From JAHKLT01 sp046197865 (lineage in GTDB: Archaea > Methanobacteriota > Methanobacteria > Methanobacteriales > Methanobacteriaceae), in contig NZ_CP166990.1 of NCBI RefSeq assembly GCF_046197865.1, positions 434,001 to 498,000 of the forward strand: a stretch of 64,000 nt of DNA, written 5' to 3'. The notes under the pieces were generated by a model. It was not told the DNA's origin. It did not search any database and saw nothing but the letters and a program-made list of their open reading frames with translations. The first letter of the stretch is position 1, and each line of letters opens with the position of its first letter. Shown piece after piece: positions 43,879 to 52,113 of the stretch. A program made the translations under genes and the position numbers.

Positions 43879-44745
43879 ATGTCTAATGAAAAATCTCCTT
43901 TTATGCCATATTTAAGAGAAGATAGATTACCTAATATATTCTGTCCAGGTTGTGGAAATGGAATTGTAATGAATGCTTTTATTAAAGGTATGAATGAAGC
44001 AGAAATGGACTTTGATAATATTGCAATGGTCTCAGGTATTGGTTGTTCATCAAGAATTCCAGGATATTTTGAATGTGATTCCTTGCATACTACTCATGGA
44101 AGAGCAATTAGTTTTGCAACTGGTTTGAAAGTTTCTAATTCTCCGCTTGATGTAGTTGTCTTTACAGGTGATGGTGATGCCGCATCAATTGGTGGAAATC
44201 ATTTAATTCATGCAGCTCGTCGTAATATTAATTTAACTGTTATTTGTGTAAACAATAATATTTATGGGATGACTGGTGGTCAAATTAGTCCTACATCTCC
44301 TCAAGGTAGTTTTGGTTCAACTGCACCTTATGGAACAACTGATAAACCATTTGATTTAGCTGAACTTGTAGCAGCTGCAGGTGCAAGTTATTCTGCTCGT
44401 TGGACTACTTTAAAAATTCACCATTTAGTTAAATCTATTAGAGATGCTCTTAAAAATCCAGGTTTTTCATTTGTAGAGGTTGTATCACAATGTCCAACTT
44501 ATTATGGTCGTAAAAATAAACAAAAAACTCCTGTTAGTATGTTTGATGAGTTGAAGAAAAACACTATATTTAAAGCTCAAGTTCCAAGATTTTCTAAAAA
44601 AGAACTTGAAGATAAGATTATTGTTGGAGAATTCCACAATGAACCACGAGCTGAATATGTTGATAATCTTAGAAAATTATCTAAAGAAAAATGTGGAATA
44701 GAACCACTTGTAAATTCAGCATATTTAGAGGAATTTGAGGGATAA
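43879..44745 (+). CDS. korB: 2-oxoglutarate:ferredoxin oxidoreductase, beta subunit
   Basis: A 288-residue TPP-binding subunit. It begins with the FCPGCGNGIVMNAF cysteine motif, and the TPP/Mg motif is GDGDAASIGGNHLIHA followed by NNNIYGMTGGQISPT. VEVVSQCPTYYGRKN is a further landmark. GGAGG lies seven bases before ATG 43879, one base after the korA stop. Complete length for the family. Confidence 0.97.
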   Translation: MSNEKSPFMPYLREDRLPNIFCPGCGNGIVMNAFIKGMNEAEMDFDNIAMVSGIGCSSRIPGYFECDSLHTTHGRAISFATGLKVSNSPLDVVVFTGDGDAASIGGNHLIHAARRNINLTVICVNNNIYGMTGGQISPTSPQGSFGSTAPYGTTDKPFDLAELVAAAGASYSARWTTLKIHHLVKSIRDALKNPGFSFVEVVSQCPTYYGRKNKQKTPVSMFDELKKNTIFKAQVPRFSKKELEDKIIVGEFHNEPRAEYVDNLRKLSKEKCGIEPLVNSAYLEEFEG

Positions 44746-44746
44746 T

Positions 44747-45292
44747 ATGAGAAAAGAAATTAGAGTTGCAGGATTTGGTGGACAAGGAGTTATTTTAGCT
44801 GGAATTATTGTAGGTAAAGCAGCTTCTTTATTTGATGGTATAAATGCTGTTCAAACTCAATCATATGGGCCTGAAGCTCGTGGTGGAGCTTCTAAATGTG
44901 AAGTTGTAATTAGTGATGAAGAAATTGATTATCCTAAAGTTCAAAGTCCTGATATATTAGTAGCTATGTCTCAAGAAGCTTTAATAAAATATATTGTTGA
45001 TTTGAAAAAAGGTGGAATTTTGATTATTGATCCAGGTAGAATTATTGAAAGTGAAATAGAAGATTTCGTTTGTGAAAACGAAATTAAGCTATTTAGAGTT
45101 CCAGCTACAGAAATTGCAGCTAATGAAATTAAATTAGAAATTGTTGCAAATATTGTAATGGTTGGAGCTATTACTAAAATTACTGGTGTAATTTCAAAAG
45201 AAGCAGCTATAAAAGCTATTGAGGATAGTGTACCTCCTGGAACAGAAGGTAAAAATATTCAGGCTTTTGAAGCTGGATATAATTATGAGTAG
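44747..45292 (+). CDS. korC: 2-oxoglutarate:ferredoxin oxidoreductase, gamma subunit
   Basis: A 181-residue subunit with IRVAGFGGQGVILAGIIVG at the N-terminus, QTQSYGPEARGGASKCEVVIS and SVPPGTEGKNIQAFEAG near the end, all standard for the gamma family. The start is ATG 44747 behind GAGGGAT, one base after the korB stop; a longer in-frame start at 44735 lies within korB. Fourth gene of korDABC. Confidence 0.96.
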   Translation: MRKEIRVAGFGGQGVILAGIIVGKAASLFDGINAVQTQSYGPEARGGASKCEVVISDEEIDYPKVQSPDILVAMSQEALIKYIVDLKKGGILIIDPGRIIESEIEDFVCENEIKLFRVPATEIAANEIKLEIVANIVMVGAITKITGVISKEAAIKAIEDSVPPGTEGKNIQAFEAGYNYE

Positions 45293-45301
45293 GTGTATAA
45301 A

Positions 45302-46411
45302 ATGAAATTTTTTGAATATAATGCTAAGAAGATCTTTGAAAGTGAAAATATTCCTATTTTAGAAGGTTATGAAGCATCATCTCCTGAAGAAGCTCGTGAA
45401 ATGACTTCAAAAATTGGAAAACCAGTAGCTGTAAAATCTCAAGTATTAATTGGTGGACGTGGTAAAGCTGGTGGAATCAAATTTGCAGATACACCTGATG
45501 AAGCTTATAATGTAGCTAAAGATTTACTTGGAATGGATATTAAAGGAGAAATTGTAAAACATTTACTTATTGAAGAAAAGGCAGATATTCAAAATGAATT
45601 CTTTATTAGTGTTGCAGTTGATAGAGCTTCTAAAACACCTATTATTATGGCAAGTAAAGAAGGTGGAGTAGATATTGAACAATTAGCTATTTCAGAACCT
45701 GAAAAAATTATTAAATATCGTCCTAATCCTTTAGAAGAATTCTTACCTTATGAAGCTCGTGAGATTGCTCGTAAAATGGAAGTTGAACCTAAGTTAATCT
45801 CTTCAATTGGAACTATTATTTGGAAACTTTTTAATCTATTTAATAAATACGATGCTGTTACATCTGAGATAAATCCATTAATTTTAACACCTGATGGTTT
45901 AATAGCTGCAGATGCAAAACTTGAAATTGAAAATGATTCTTTATTTAGACATAAAGATTTAGTTAAACAATTTAATTATAAAGAGGATGAACTAGATTTT
46001 GTTGAACTTGATGGGGATATTGCTGTAATTGGTAATGGTGCAGGTTTAACTTTAACTGGTATGGATATGATTAAGCTTAAAGGTGGTAAACCAGCTACCT
46101 TTTTAGACATTGGTGGTGGATCATCTGAGGCAACAATTAAAAAAGCACTTGAAATGGTTATTAATTATGAACCAGTAAAAGTAATCTTTTTAAATGTTTT
46201 AGGTGGAATTACACGTGCAGATGATGTTGCAAAAGGCGTAATAGATGTTTTAAATGAATCTGATAAGAAAATCAATATTGTTATTCGTTTAACTGGAACA
46301 AATGAAGAAGAAGGCCAACGATTACTTAAAGAAGCTGATATTCCATATGATATTTCAATGGAAAAAGCAGCTGAAAAGGCTGTTGAAATTTGTAATTCAT
46401 TAAAAAACTAA
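45302..46411 (+). CDS. sucC: Succinyl-CoA synthetase (ADP/GDP-forming), beta subunit
   Basis: A 369-residue ATP-grasp subunit making succinyl-CoA from succinate, the substrate of the Kor complex in reductive direction. Landmarks are VAVKSQVLIGGRGKAGGI, INPLILTPDGLIAADAKLEI, FLDIGGGSSEATIKKA and LNVLGGITRADDVAKG. The start is ATG 45302, eight bases after GGTG; the frame also opens at 45293. The alpha subunit is not in the window. It is nine bases after korC, so it is part of that operon. This direct korDABC-sucC order matches its use in glutamate precursor synthesis. Confidence 0.96.
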   Translation: MKFFEYNAKKIFESENIPILEGYEASSPEEAREMTSKIGKPVAVKSQVLIGGRGKAGGIKFADTPDEAYNVAKDLLGMDIKGEIVKHLLIEEKADIQNEFFISVAVDRASKTPIIMASKEGGVDIEQLAISEPEKIIKYRPNPLEEFLPYEAREIARKMEVEPKLISSIGTIIWKLFNLFNKYDAVTSEINPLILTPDGLIAADAKLEIENDSLFRHKDLVKQFNYKEDELDFVELDGDIAVIGNGAGLTLTGMDMIKLKGGKPATFLDIGGGSSEATIKKALEMVINYEPVKVIFLNVLGGITRADDVAKGVIDVLNESDKKINIVIRLTGTNEEEGQRLLKEADIPYDISMEKAAEKAVEICNSLKN

Positions 46412-46438
46412 AACTTATTAATTTATTATATTTTTTTA

Positions 46439-46790
46439 ATATTAGAGTAATACTTTTTGATAAAAAAGTATTTATGTTAGTATGAATAACATATTACATG
46501 TTGAAGTAAAATTAAAATCAAACACGAAAAATTAAAAACATAAAAAAAGATTATTCGCAAATGTCATGAAAAAATAAATTTAGCCTTGTTATAAGTTCGA
46601 AATTTTTCTTTTACTTCAATTATGTCACTCCTAAATTTTAATTAGAAAAAATCGCTACTCTAATATTTTTTCATGACAATCATCTTATTTTTTTTAAAAT
46701 TAATATTAAAATATTATATTTATTAATATTAGAATATACTAGTACATTTTAATGACCAATAAGTATATATTCATAACATTCATACTATTA
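46439..46790. other. Spacer dense in long, interleaved inverted repeats
   Basis: No gene is supported in this spacer, but four perfect inverted repeats are: 46439-46450 with 46656-46667 (12 bases), TTGAAGTAAAA (46501-46511) with TTTTACTTCAA (46609-46619), TGTCATGAAAAAATA (46562-46576) with its complement at 46664-46678 (15 bases), and TAGTATGAAT (46478-46487) with ATTCATACTA (46779-46788). The third pair crosses the first two, so they cannot all form as simple nested hairpins. Confidence 0.6.
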
Positions 46791-46830
46791 TTAACAAATG
46801 ACTAATCATTTGCAAAATGGATGTTATAAT

Positions 46831-47379
46831 ATGGATACAATGGATATAATTAAAAAAAGAAGAAGTATAAGAAATTATACTAATGAAAAAATTGATGAAA
46901 ATATTTTAAAAGAGGTAATTAATACAGCAACAATTGCTCCAGTAGCTGGTGAATTTCAAATTACTGTAATAGAAAATCAAGAATTATTAGAAAAATATAA
47001 TATTGTTATTAAAGAATTTCTAAAAAATTCTCCAGATGAAAATATGAAAGCAATGGGCGAAAATCCGAATTATAATGCTTTTTATGGTGCAAATACGCTT
47101 GTTTTATTTTCAGCTCCTGATGAAAATCCTTTTGGTGGGTTAACAACATCTCTTGCTGCTGAGAATATGATACTTGCTGCAACAGAATTTGATCTTGGAA
47201 CTTGTTATATGGTAAGTCCTATTTTCCCATTTAATGATGGAGCAAATAATGATTTATTAAAAGAATTTAATTTACCTGATGGATTCAAACCAGTTTGTGC
47301 TGTTACTATTGGAAAAATATCTCCTGAAAATGAAAATCCTAAAAGACCAGCTTTAGATAATGTTAATTATGTCAAATAA
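46831..47379 (+). CDS. Nitroreductase-family flavoprotein
   Basis: A 182-residue FMN-binding nitroreductase-like oxidoreductase. It begins with MDIIKKRRSIRNYTNEKI, the FMN phosphate-binding start of the family, then TATIAPVAGEFQITVIEN and SLAAENMILAATEFDLGTCY, and ends PENENPKRPALDNVNYVK. Substrate unknown. The start is placed at ATG 46831 with GGATG seven bases upstream; the frame extends to 46798 but those residues do not match the family. It is followed 33 bases later by an ArsR-like regulator on the same strand. Confidence 0.93.
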   Translation: MDTMDIIKKRRSIRNYTNEKIDENILKEVINTATIAPVAGEFQITVIENQELLEKYNIVIKEFLKNSPDENMKAMGENPNYNAFYGANTLVLFSAPDENPFGGLTTSLAAENMILAATEFDLGTCYMVSPIFPFNDGANNDLLKEFNLPDGFKPVCAVTIGKISPENENPKRPALDNVNYVK

Positions 47380-47412
47380 TTAACTTTATTTTTTTTTAAG
47401 AGGTTTTTAAAA

Positions 47413-48195
47413 ATGAAAAACTCAAATAATAAATGTAATTCTTCTAATGAATGCTCTAAAAAGAAAAAACTTGATAAAAAATTAGATTTAATTCATCAAG
47501 ATATTAAAAAGATCATCGAAGATTCTAATAGAAAATATTTAGATGGGTTAGCTATTAATATTAAAAAAGAAAATCTTGAAGCCATTAAAGAATATTTAAA
47601 TAAAGAAAACAACGAATTAATTGAAAAAAACATTAATCTTAATTGTAAATTACATGAAAAATGTGGAGAATATTTTCATAGCTATTTTGAAAATTCTATA
47701 AAAGAAATAGATCCTGATAATTTATCTAAAGATTCTTTAAATGAATATTTAGAAAACTTAAATTCAGCAAAAATGAATAATGAAAAATATAATTGTGAAC
47801 CATGTTTTAATAATTTTTCCGATTCTTTTGAAAAACAATTTAAACTTCTAAGTTCATTAAGTATTTATGAATCAGATTATGAAGATGATAATGATTTACC
47901 TGAACTTAAACCAGATATATTAGTTGAAAATATCTTAGATTCTGTTTCAAATAAACATAGATTGTCAATTTTAAAATCAATAGAAATAGAACCAAAAACA
48001 TTCTCTGATTTATCAAAATTAACAAATTTAAGAGGGGGAAATTTACTTTTCCATATTGAAAAATTAGAAAATAATGATTTTATTTTTCAAAAAAATGAAA
48101 GAGGGGAATATCTACTAACAAAAAAAGGTTTTAAAACTATTTTATTATTAAAAAATTTACAAAAAGAAATTTCAGATGATTCATTAAATAGTTAA
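47413..48195 (+). CDS. ArsR-like transcriptional regulator with Cys-rich N-terminal region
   Basis: A 260-residue protein. The C-terminal 85 residues form a winged helix-turn-helix: NKHRLSILKSIEIEPKTFSD, LRGGNLLFHIEKLENNDFIF and GEYLLTKKGFKTILLL (wing). The N-terminal 160 residues are helical and charged, with cysteines at 8, 14, 78, 84, 128 and 131 and histidines at 81 and 89, a pattern (CxxHxxC, CxxC) that suggests metal or redox sensing, which is inference. GAGG precedes ATG 47413. Placed behind the nitroreductase, it may control that gene through the inverted repeats upstream. Confidence 0.82.
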   Translation: MKNSNNKCNSSNECSKKKKLDKKLDLIHQDIKKIIEDSNRKYLDGLAINIKKENLEAIKEYLNKENNELIEKNINLNCKLHEKCGEYFHSYFENSIKEIDPDNLSKDSLNEYLENLNSAKMNNEKYNCEPCFNNFSDSFEKQFKLLSSLSIYESDYEDDNDLPELKPDILVENILDSVSNKHRLSILKSIEIEPKTFSDLSKLTNLRGGNLLFHIEKLENNDFIFQKNERGEYLLTKKGFKTILLLKNLQKEISDDSLNS

Positions 48196-48200
48196 TTATT

Positions 48201-49115
48201 TTATTCAAGTAATACAACACGACTTATCTCAGAATCATTTACTATTTCTTTATCACAATTTTCAGCTATTTTTGATGCAAAATCATGTACTTCATCAAAT
48301 GTAGGCATATTATCTAATGTTAATCTTTCTCTGGATGATCCTACACACATATATGCTTTTACCTCAACAAAATCAGGATCTGCTTTTTTAATTAATTTTC
48401 CATATTCTTCAGGATTTTTCATGTTTTTATCCTTAACACATGTTGTTCTTATACATGTTCTACTATCAAAACTAGCTAATGTTTCTAAAGATTCATTTAA
48501 ATTATTCCAACCATCATTAATTTGAGGGTTACAAACATCTTCATATGTTTTTTTATCAGCTGCATCTAAGGAAAGATATAGTTGATATGGTTCTGTTTCT
48601 AGATTTTTTAATTTATCAACATATTGACCATTACTTACAAGAAAAGTAGTAAAATCTCTTTTTTTAAATTCATAAATTAAATCACTAATATCAGGATAAA
48701 GTGTTGGTTCACCTGCAAGAGAAATAGCTGCATTTGTAGGAATCTTAGATTGTTCTAATTTTTCTTTATTTGCATTATCATTACCCCAAAAACCGCATAA
48801 TAATTTATTTTGACCTTCAATCGCCTCATCAATAATTGTTCCAGGTTCATCTATAGGGCCTGTCCAAGTGTTTTGATTGTTTGAGAAATCTCTCCAACAA
48901 AATTCACATTTTTGCTGGCAAAATGGAACTGCAGGGGACATTTGAAGACATCTATGACTTTCAATTCCATAGAATTTTTCTTTATAACACACTCCTTTAT
49001 CAAGTAAGCTTTGTCTTGTCCAATGACAAATTTTAACAGCAGAATGTTTATGTTCACCTACAAAACGATATCCACTATATTCTAACTTTTCTATTTCTTC
49101 TTTTGAAAGTATCAT
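48201..49115 (-). CDS. taw1: tRNA 4-demethylwyosine synthase Taw1 (TYW1)
   Basis: A 304-residue radical SAM enzyme making the tricyclic wyosine base at G37 of tRNA(Phe) from N1-methylguanosine and pyruvate. The radical SAM cluster is Cys66, Cys70, Cys73 in FCQQKCEFCWRDF, and the second cluster cysteines are at 30, 43 and 56, as in characterised archaeal Taw1. Other landmarks are ISLAGEPTLYPDIS and FLVSNGQ. There is no clear ribosome-binding site before ATG 49115. Convergent with the ArsR-like gene across five bases. Confidence 0.96.
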   Translation of the reverse strand: MILSKEEIEKLEYSGYRFVGEHKHSAVKICHWTRQSLLDKGVCYKEKFYGIESHRCLQMSPAVPFCQQKCEFCWRDFSNNQNTWTGPIDEPGTIIDEAIEGQNKLLCGFWGNDNANKEKLEQSKIPTNAAISLAGEPTLYPDISDLIYEFKKRDFTTFLVSNGQYVDKLKNLETEPYQLYLSLDAADKKTYEDVCNPQINDGWNNLNESLETLASFDSRTCIRTTCVKDKNMKNPEEYGKLIKKADPDFVEVKAYMCVGSSRERLTLDNMPTFDEVHDFASKIAENCDKEIVNDSEISRVVLLE

Positions 49116-49311
49116 TATTGGTACATTTCTTCTTTTGATTTAATAAATATTTCTTAAATTTATTAAAAATTAATGTGTAAATGTGATTTTATGATTTTTA
49201 TTTTTATGAATATTTGTGTAAATGTGTTTTTTCACGCTATAAATAGCTTATTATTCTATTAATTAGAAATATAATCGTGTTAATTTAAAACATTTTAAAA
49301 GAAGTGATCAA

Positions 49312-50472
49312 ATGAGTTATATGGTAGAATATATGAAAAAGAATAAGGATGAAGACTTTGAGTATGAAAATGAATTAAGTAATTTAATTGAATGTTATAA
49401 TAAGAAAACAGGCAAGTATTTACTTGTTTATAGTGTAGATTTTCAAAATAATGATTTTCCAATAGGATTATTTATGGATGATTTTTATACTATTAGAGAT
49501 TTTTTAAGAGAAGATGAATCTAAAAAATTAAGTTTTCTCATTGAAACACCAGGAGGTCAAGGTGAAGCATCAGAAGAAATAGCTACTTATTTAAGAGGAA
49601 AATATGAATATATTGATTTTATTATTGTAGGTAATTGTAAAAGTGCAGGTACAATGTTGGCATTGTCTGGTGATGAAATATATATGAATGAAACTGGAAA
49701 TTTAGGTCCAATTGATCCTCAAATGTGTAATGATACTATTTCAGGTTCTGTATATCATTTTCTTGAATGGATTAATGAAAAAAGAAAAGAATCAAAAACT
49801 AAAGAGTTAAATCCAGTTGATTCATTAATTATATCAAGAATCACTCCATATGAAATAACAGGAGCATTTGAAGCACTTTCTTATGGTGAAAATCTTGTAG
49901 CGAGATTTTTAAAAGAATATAAATTTAAAAATTGGAAAAGAACCGAAACAAATAATATTAAAGTTACAGATGAAATGAAAAAACAAAAAGCTATGGAAAT
50001 TGCAAAGAAATTATCTGATCAATCAAAATGGAAATCTCATGGTAAACCATTAAAAAAAGAGGAATTACGAGAATTAGGTTTAAAAATAAAAAATCTTGAA
50101 GATGATAAAAATATCTCAGAAATTATTGAAAGAATTCATGTTTTAATTAGATTAATCTTCTCATCAAGTGACGCTTTTAAAATATTAATTACTGAAGATT
50201 CAAGTTTAATTAGAAAGGCTATTAAAAAAGAAAATATAAATATTCCAATGGATGATGAACATTTAGGATTTGGTATGATGTGTGATAAATGTGGTGAAGA
50301 ATCTAATATTTATTTTAATTTAGATGATGATCCTACATTTGATGAAGAAATGATTGAAAAAGGATTTACACCAGTTCCTGATGATTCAATAATTAAATGT
50401 AAATGTGGAAATAAAATGGATATCTCTAAAATTAGGTCATTAGTTGAAAGCCAGCTTGGAGATTTACTATAA
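49312..50472 (+). CDS. Serine dehydrogenase proteinase-type (SDH/ClpP-fold) protease with C-terminal zinc ribbon
   Basis: A 386-residue cytosolic protease-like protein of the SDH_sah family, related to SppA/ClpP. The oxyanion/strand segment LSFLIETPGGQGEASEEIAT is followed by VGNCKSAGTMLALSGDEIYM with the likely nucleophilic serine, and NETGNLGPIDPQM. The C-terminal 60 residues have a zinc ribbon, CDKCGEESN ... CKCGNKMD, which is an extra not needed for the fold. No signal peptide is present, so it should be cytoplasmic. GTGATC precedes ATG 49312. Target unknown. Confidence 0.88.
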   Translation: MSYMVEYMKKNKDEDFEYENELSNLIECYNKKTGKYLLVYSVDFQNNDFPIGLFMDDFYTIRDFLREDESKKLSFLIETPGGQGEASEEIATYLRGKYEYIDFIIVGNCKSAGTMLALSGDEIYMNETGNLGPIDPQMCNDTISGSVYHFLEWINEKRKESKTKELNPVDSLIISRITPYEITGAFEALSYGENLVARFLKEYKFKNWKRTETNNIKVTDEMKKQKAMEIAKKLSDQSKWKSHGKPLKKEELRELGLKIKNLEDDKNISEIIERIHVLIRLIFSSSDAFKILITEDSSLIRKAIKKENINIPMDDEHLGFGMMCDKCGEESNIYFNLDDDPTFDEEMIEKGFTPVPDDSIIKCKCGNKMDISKIRSLVESQLGDLL

Positions 50473-50520
50473 TTGATGTTATTATTAAATGTGTTAAAAT
50501 GATATTAAAAGATTTATTTG

Positions 50521-50775
50521 GTGAACTCTATTAGGATTAAAATATTAGAAGAATTAATTGATAATAAAGATACTTTCCTCGAGATTGAAGAATTATCTAG
50601 GATTTCTGGAATATCTAATGAAATATTATCTGATCATTTAAGTAAATTAAATGATATTGGAATTGTAGATATTAAAAAAGGAAATATTAAAAAATATAAG
50701 TTAAATATGAAAGATAAAAGAGTATTAGCTTTAAATATGATTGAAAATTTAGAATTTATTCGCAAAAGCTCATAA
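50521..50775 (+). CDS. Small winged-helix DNA-binding protein (ArsR-like)
   Basis: A single winged helix-turn-helix domain of 84 residues: NSIRIKILEELIDNKDTF (helix 1), IEELSRISGISNEILSDHLSKL (recognition helix region), then a two-strand wing IGIVDIKKGNIKKYKL and a final helix. The start is not secure: GTG 50521 or TTG 50518, neither with a ribosome-binding site. It is about 48 bases after the protease gene in the same direction. It borders a rearranged stretch carrying gene remnants. Confidence 0.75.
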   Translation: MNSIRIKILEELIDNKDTFLEIEELSRISGISNEILSDHLSKLNDIGIVDIKKGNIKKYKLNMKDKRVLALNMIENLEFIRKSS

Positions 50776-50801
50776 TTTTAAAAAATTAAGTGTGATGAGT
50801 T

Positions 50802-50958
50802 TTATTTATTACTTTCATTAAAAGATTTAAGAACGCTTTGAACAAATCTTTTCATATATTTTTTTTTGATTTTTTTCTTCCAAATTCTTCATAATCTTCT
50901 TTTAAAAAACAAAATGCTTGTTTTTTGGCTTTGATAAAAAGATTTTTGATGAATTCAT
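50802..50958 (-). pseudogene. Remnant of a small basic protein gene, two frame shifts
   Basis: On the minus strand, GGTGAT and ATG 50956-50958 begin a frame that closes early. The neighbouring frame gives a protein-like run KAKKQAFCFLKEDYEEFGRK, and a third frame then gives KKYMKRFVQSVLKSFNESNK to a stop at 50802. The joined product would be a helical, lysine-rich peptide of about 50 residues. No family recognised; the protein-like composition across frames is the only evidence. Confidence 0.4.
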
Positions 50959-50996
50959 TCTATCACCTTTTTATATATTATTTTGTATTTTTTAAA

Positions 50997-51092
50997 TTTA
51001 AAACTTATTTAAAGTCTTGTGGAGAAAATGTCTTAAAATTAGTTAAATCTTTAGAAAGTGCTACTTAAAAATCAACACAACACTGATTGCAT
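50997..51092 (+). pseudogene. Fragment of tpiA (codons about 12-43), duplicated and broken
   Basis: This 96-base stretch aligns without gaps to the 5' part of the intact tpiA at 52150-52245. Read in frame it gives FKTYLKSCGENVLKLVKSLE, against FKTYLESSGENALKLAKSLE in the intact protein, then stops after SAT where the gene has SAAQES. The rest (to GATTGCA) still aligns at the base level. It is on the same strand, about 1.1 kb upstream of the true gene. It must be a relic of a duplication or of an earlier tpiA position. Confidence 0.85.
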
Positions 51093-51122
51093 TTAATAAA
51101 CATTTCTTAAAATATAATATTT

Positions 51123-51482
51123 TTATTGTTCTGATGGAACCCATCCTTGAGGATTATTTTGACTTATTGGATATTGTTCTCCTACTTTACCAAAATCTGG
51201 ATGTTGAGCATAAGGATTATTATCATATGATGGATCATTTGCATATTCATTTGTTTGAACTCCATCAGATTCATCTACACTCAAATCTTTTTGGGAACTT
51301 GTTTGAAATTCATTTTCAACTTCTCCAATAACATTATCTACGGAATCATCCTCACTATCATTTATAATAGTTATATTTCGATCAGGTTCAATTTCTCCTA
51401 AAGCATAATAAATAGAACCAACATTAAGACCCATCATAAGAACTATTACACTAATAAATATCATTATTTGATCTTTGTTCAT
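51123..51482 (-). CDS. Hypothetical membrane-anchored protein with low-complexity tail
   Basis: A 119-residue protein with an N-terminal hydrophobic helix (IMIFISVIVLMMGLNVGSIY) and then an acidic, Asn/Gln/Pro-rich tail ending NNPQGWVPSEQ, which would be outside the cell. No family recognised. The start is ATG 51482, seven bases after GGAAG; the frame also opens at a TTG at 51488. It follows by two bases the stop of another anchored protein, so both form a two-gene unit placed between the tpiA fragment and tpiA. Confidence 0.65.
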   Translation of the reverse strand: MNKDQIMIFISVIVLMMGLNVGSIYYALGEIEPDRNITIINDSEDDSVDNVIGEVENEFQTSSQKDLSVDESDGVQTNEYANDPSYDNNPYAQHPDFGKVGEQYPISQNNPQGWVPSEQ

Positions 51483-51484
51483 AT

Positions 51485-51946
51485 TCAAACTTCCTTAATA
51501 CTTTCTGTAATATCAATTGTTGTGTTTAAATCCATTGATGATATATGTACATAACTATCATTTTCTAATTCTAGAAAAACACTATAGTACTGAAAAGAAC
51601 TATTTTTTACTGCATTTTCATCATCAAAATGACTAAGATAAACAGTATAAGTATTATTAGAAGTTTGAACAGTTATATCTTCCCATAAATATTCGGGATG
51701 TGCTTCATCAATAGAAAAACTATAATATCTTACATAGGTTTGATTATCATTTGTATATGAATAACCATCCTCATGGTCATTTAAAACATGCCAATCTTCA
51801 TTAGCTGGAGCATTGAATGTAAATTCTGGTGTGTCTATTGTTTGAATTTTATTATTATTTGTTAGTAAATAATATGAACTTCCTGCTAATGCTCCTCCAA
51901 TGATTATTACTATTAAAATTAATATTGCAAATTTTTTCTTTTCCAT
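51485..51946 (-). CDS. Hypothetical secreted or membrane-anchored protein
   Basis: A 153-residue protein with a lysine-rich start and a strong hydrophobic helix at residues about 6-27 (FAILILIVIIIGGALAGSSY), followed by an extracytoplasmic domain with alternating strands (YTNDNQTYVRYYSFSIDEAH). It resembles small anchored proteins common in Methanobacteriales, but I cannot name a family. The start is put at ATG 51946, behind GGAT; a longer frame opens at 51955. First gene of a pair with 51123-51482. Confidence 0.7.
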   Translation of the reverse strand: MEKKKFAILILIVIIIGGALAGSSYYLLTNNNKIQTIDTPEFTFNAPANEDWHVLNDHEDGYSYTNDNQTYVRYYSFSIDEAHPEYLWEDITVQTSNNTYTVYLSHFDDENAVKNSSFQYYSVFLELENDSYVHISSMDLNTTIDITESIKEV

Positions 51947-52113
51947 TATATTCAATCCTATAAATAGTTATTATTAATCATCTATGTAAAAAAGAAATAT
52001 AAAAGATTAACTTATTTAAATTTTTGAAATTAATGTATATTAAAGAATTAGTAACATTTATTGTATATGTTTTTTAAATTATAAATTAATAAAAACTTAA
52101 AAAAGTGATTCAA

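Noticed and set aside
46478..46555. 17-codon ORF starting at an ATG near 46482
   Set aside because: No ribosome-binding site, and it lies across the inverted repeats; chance frame.
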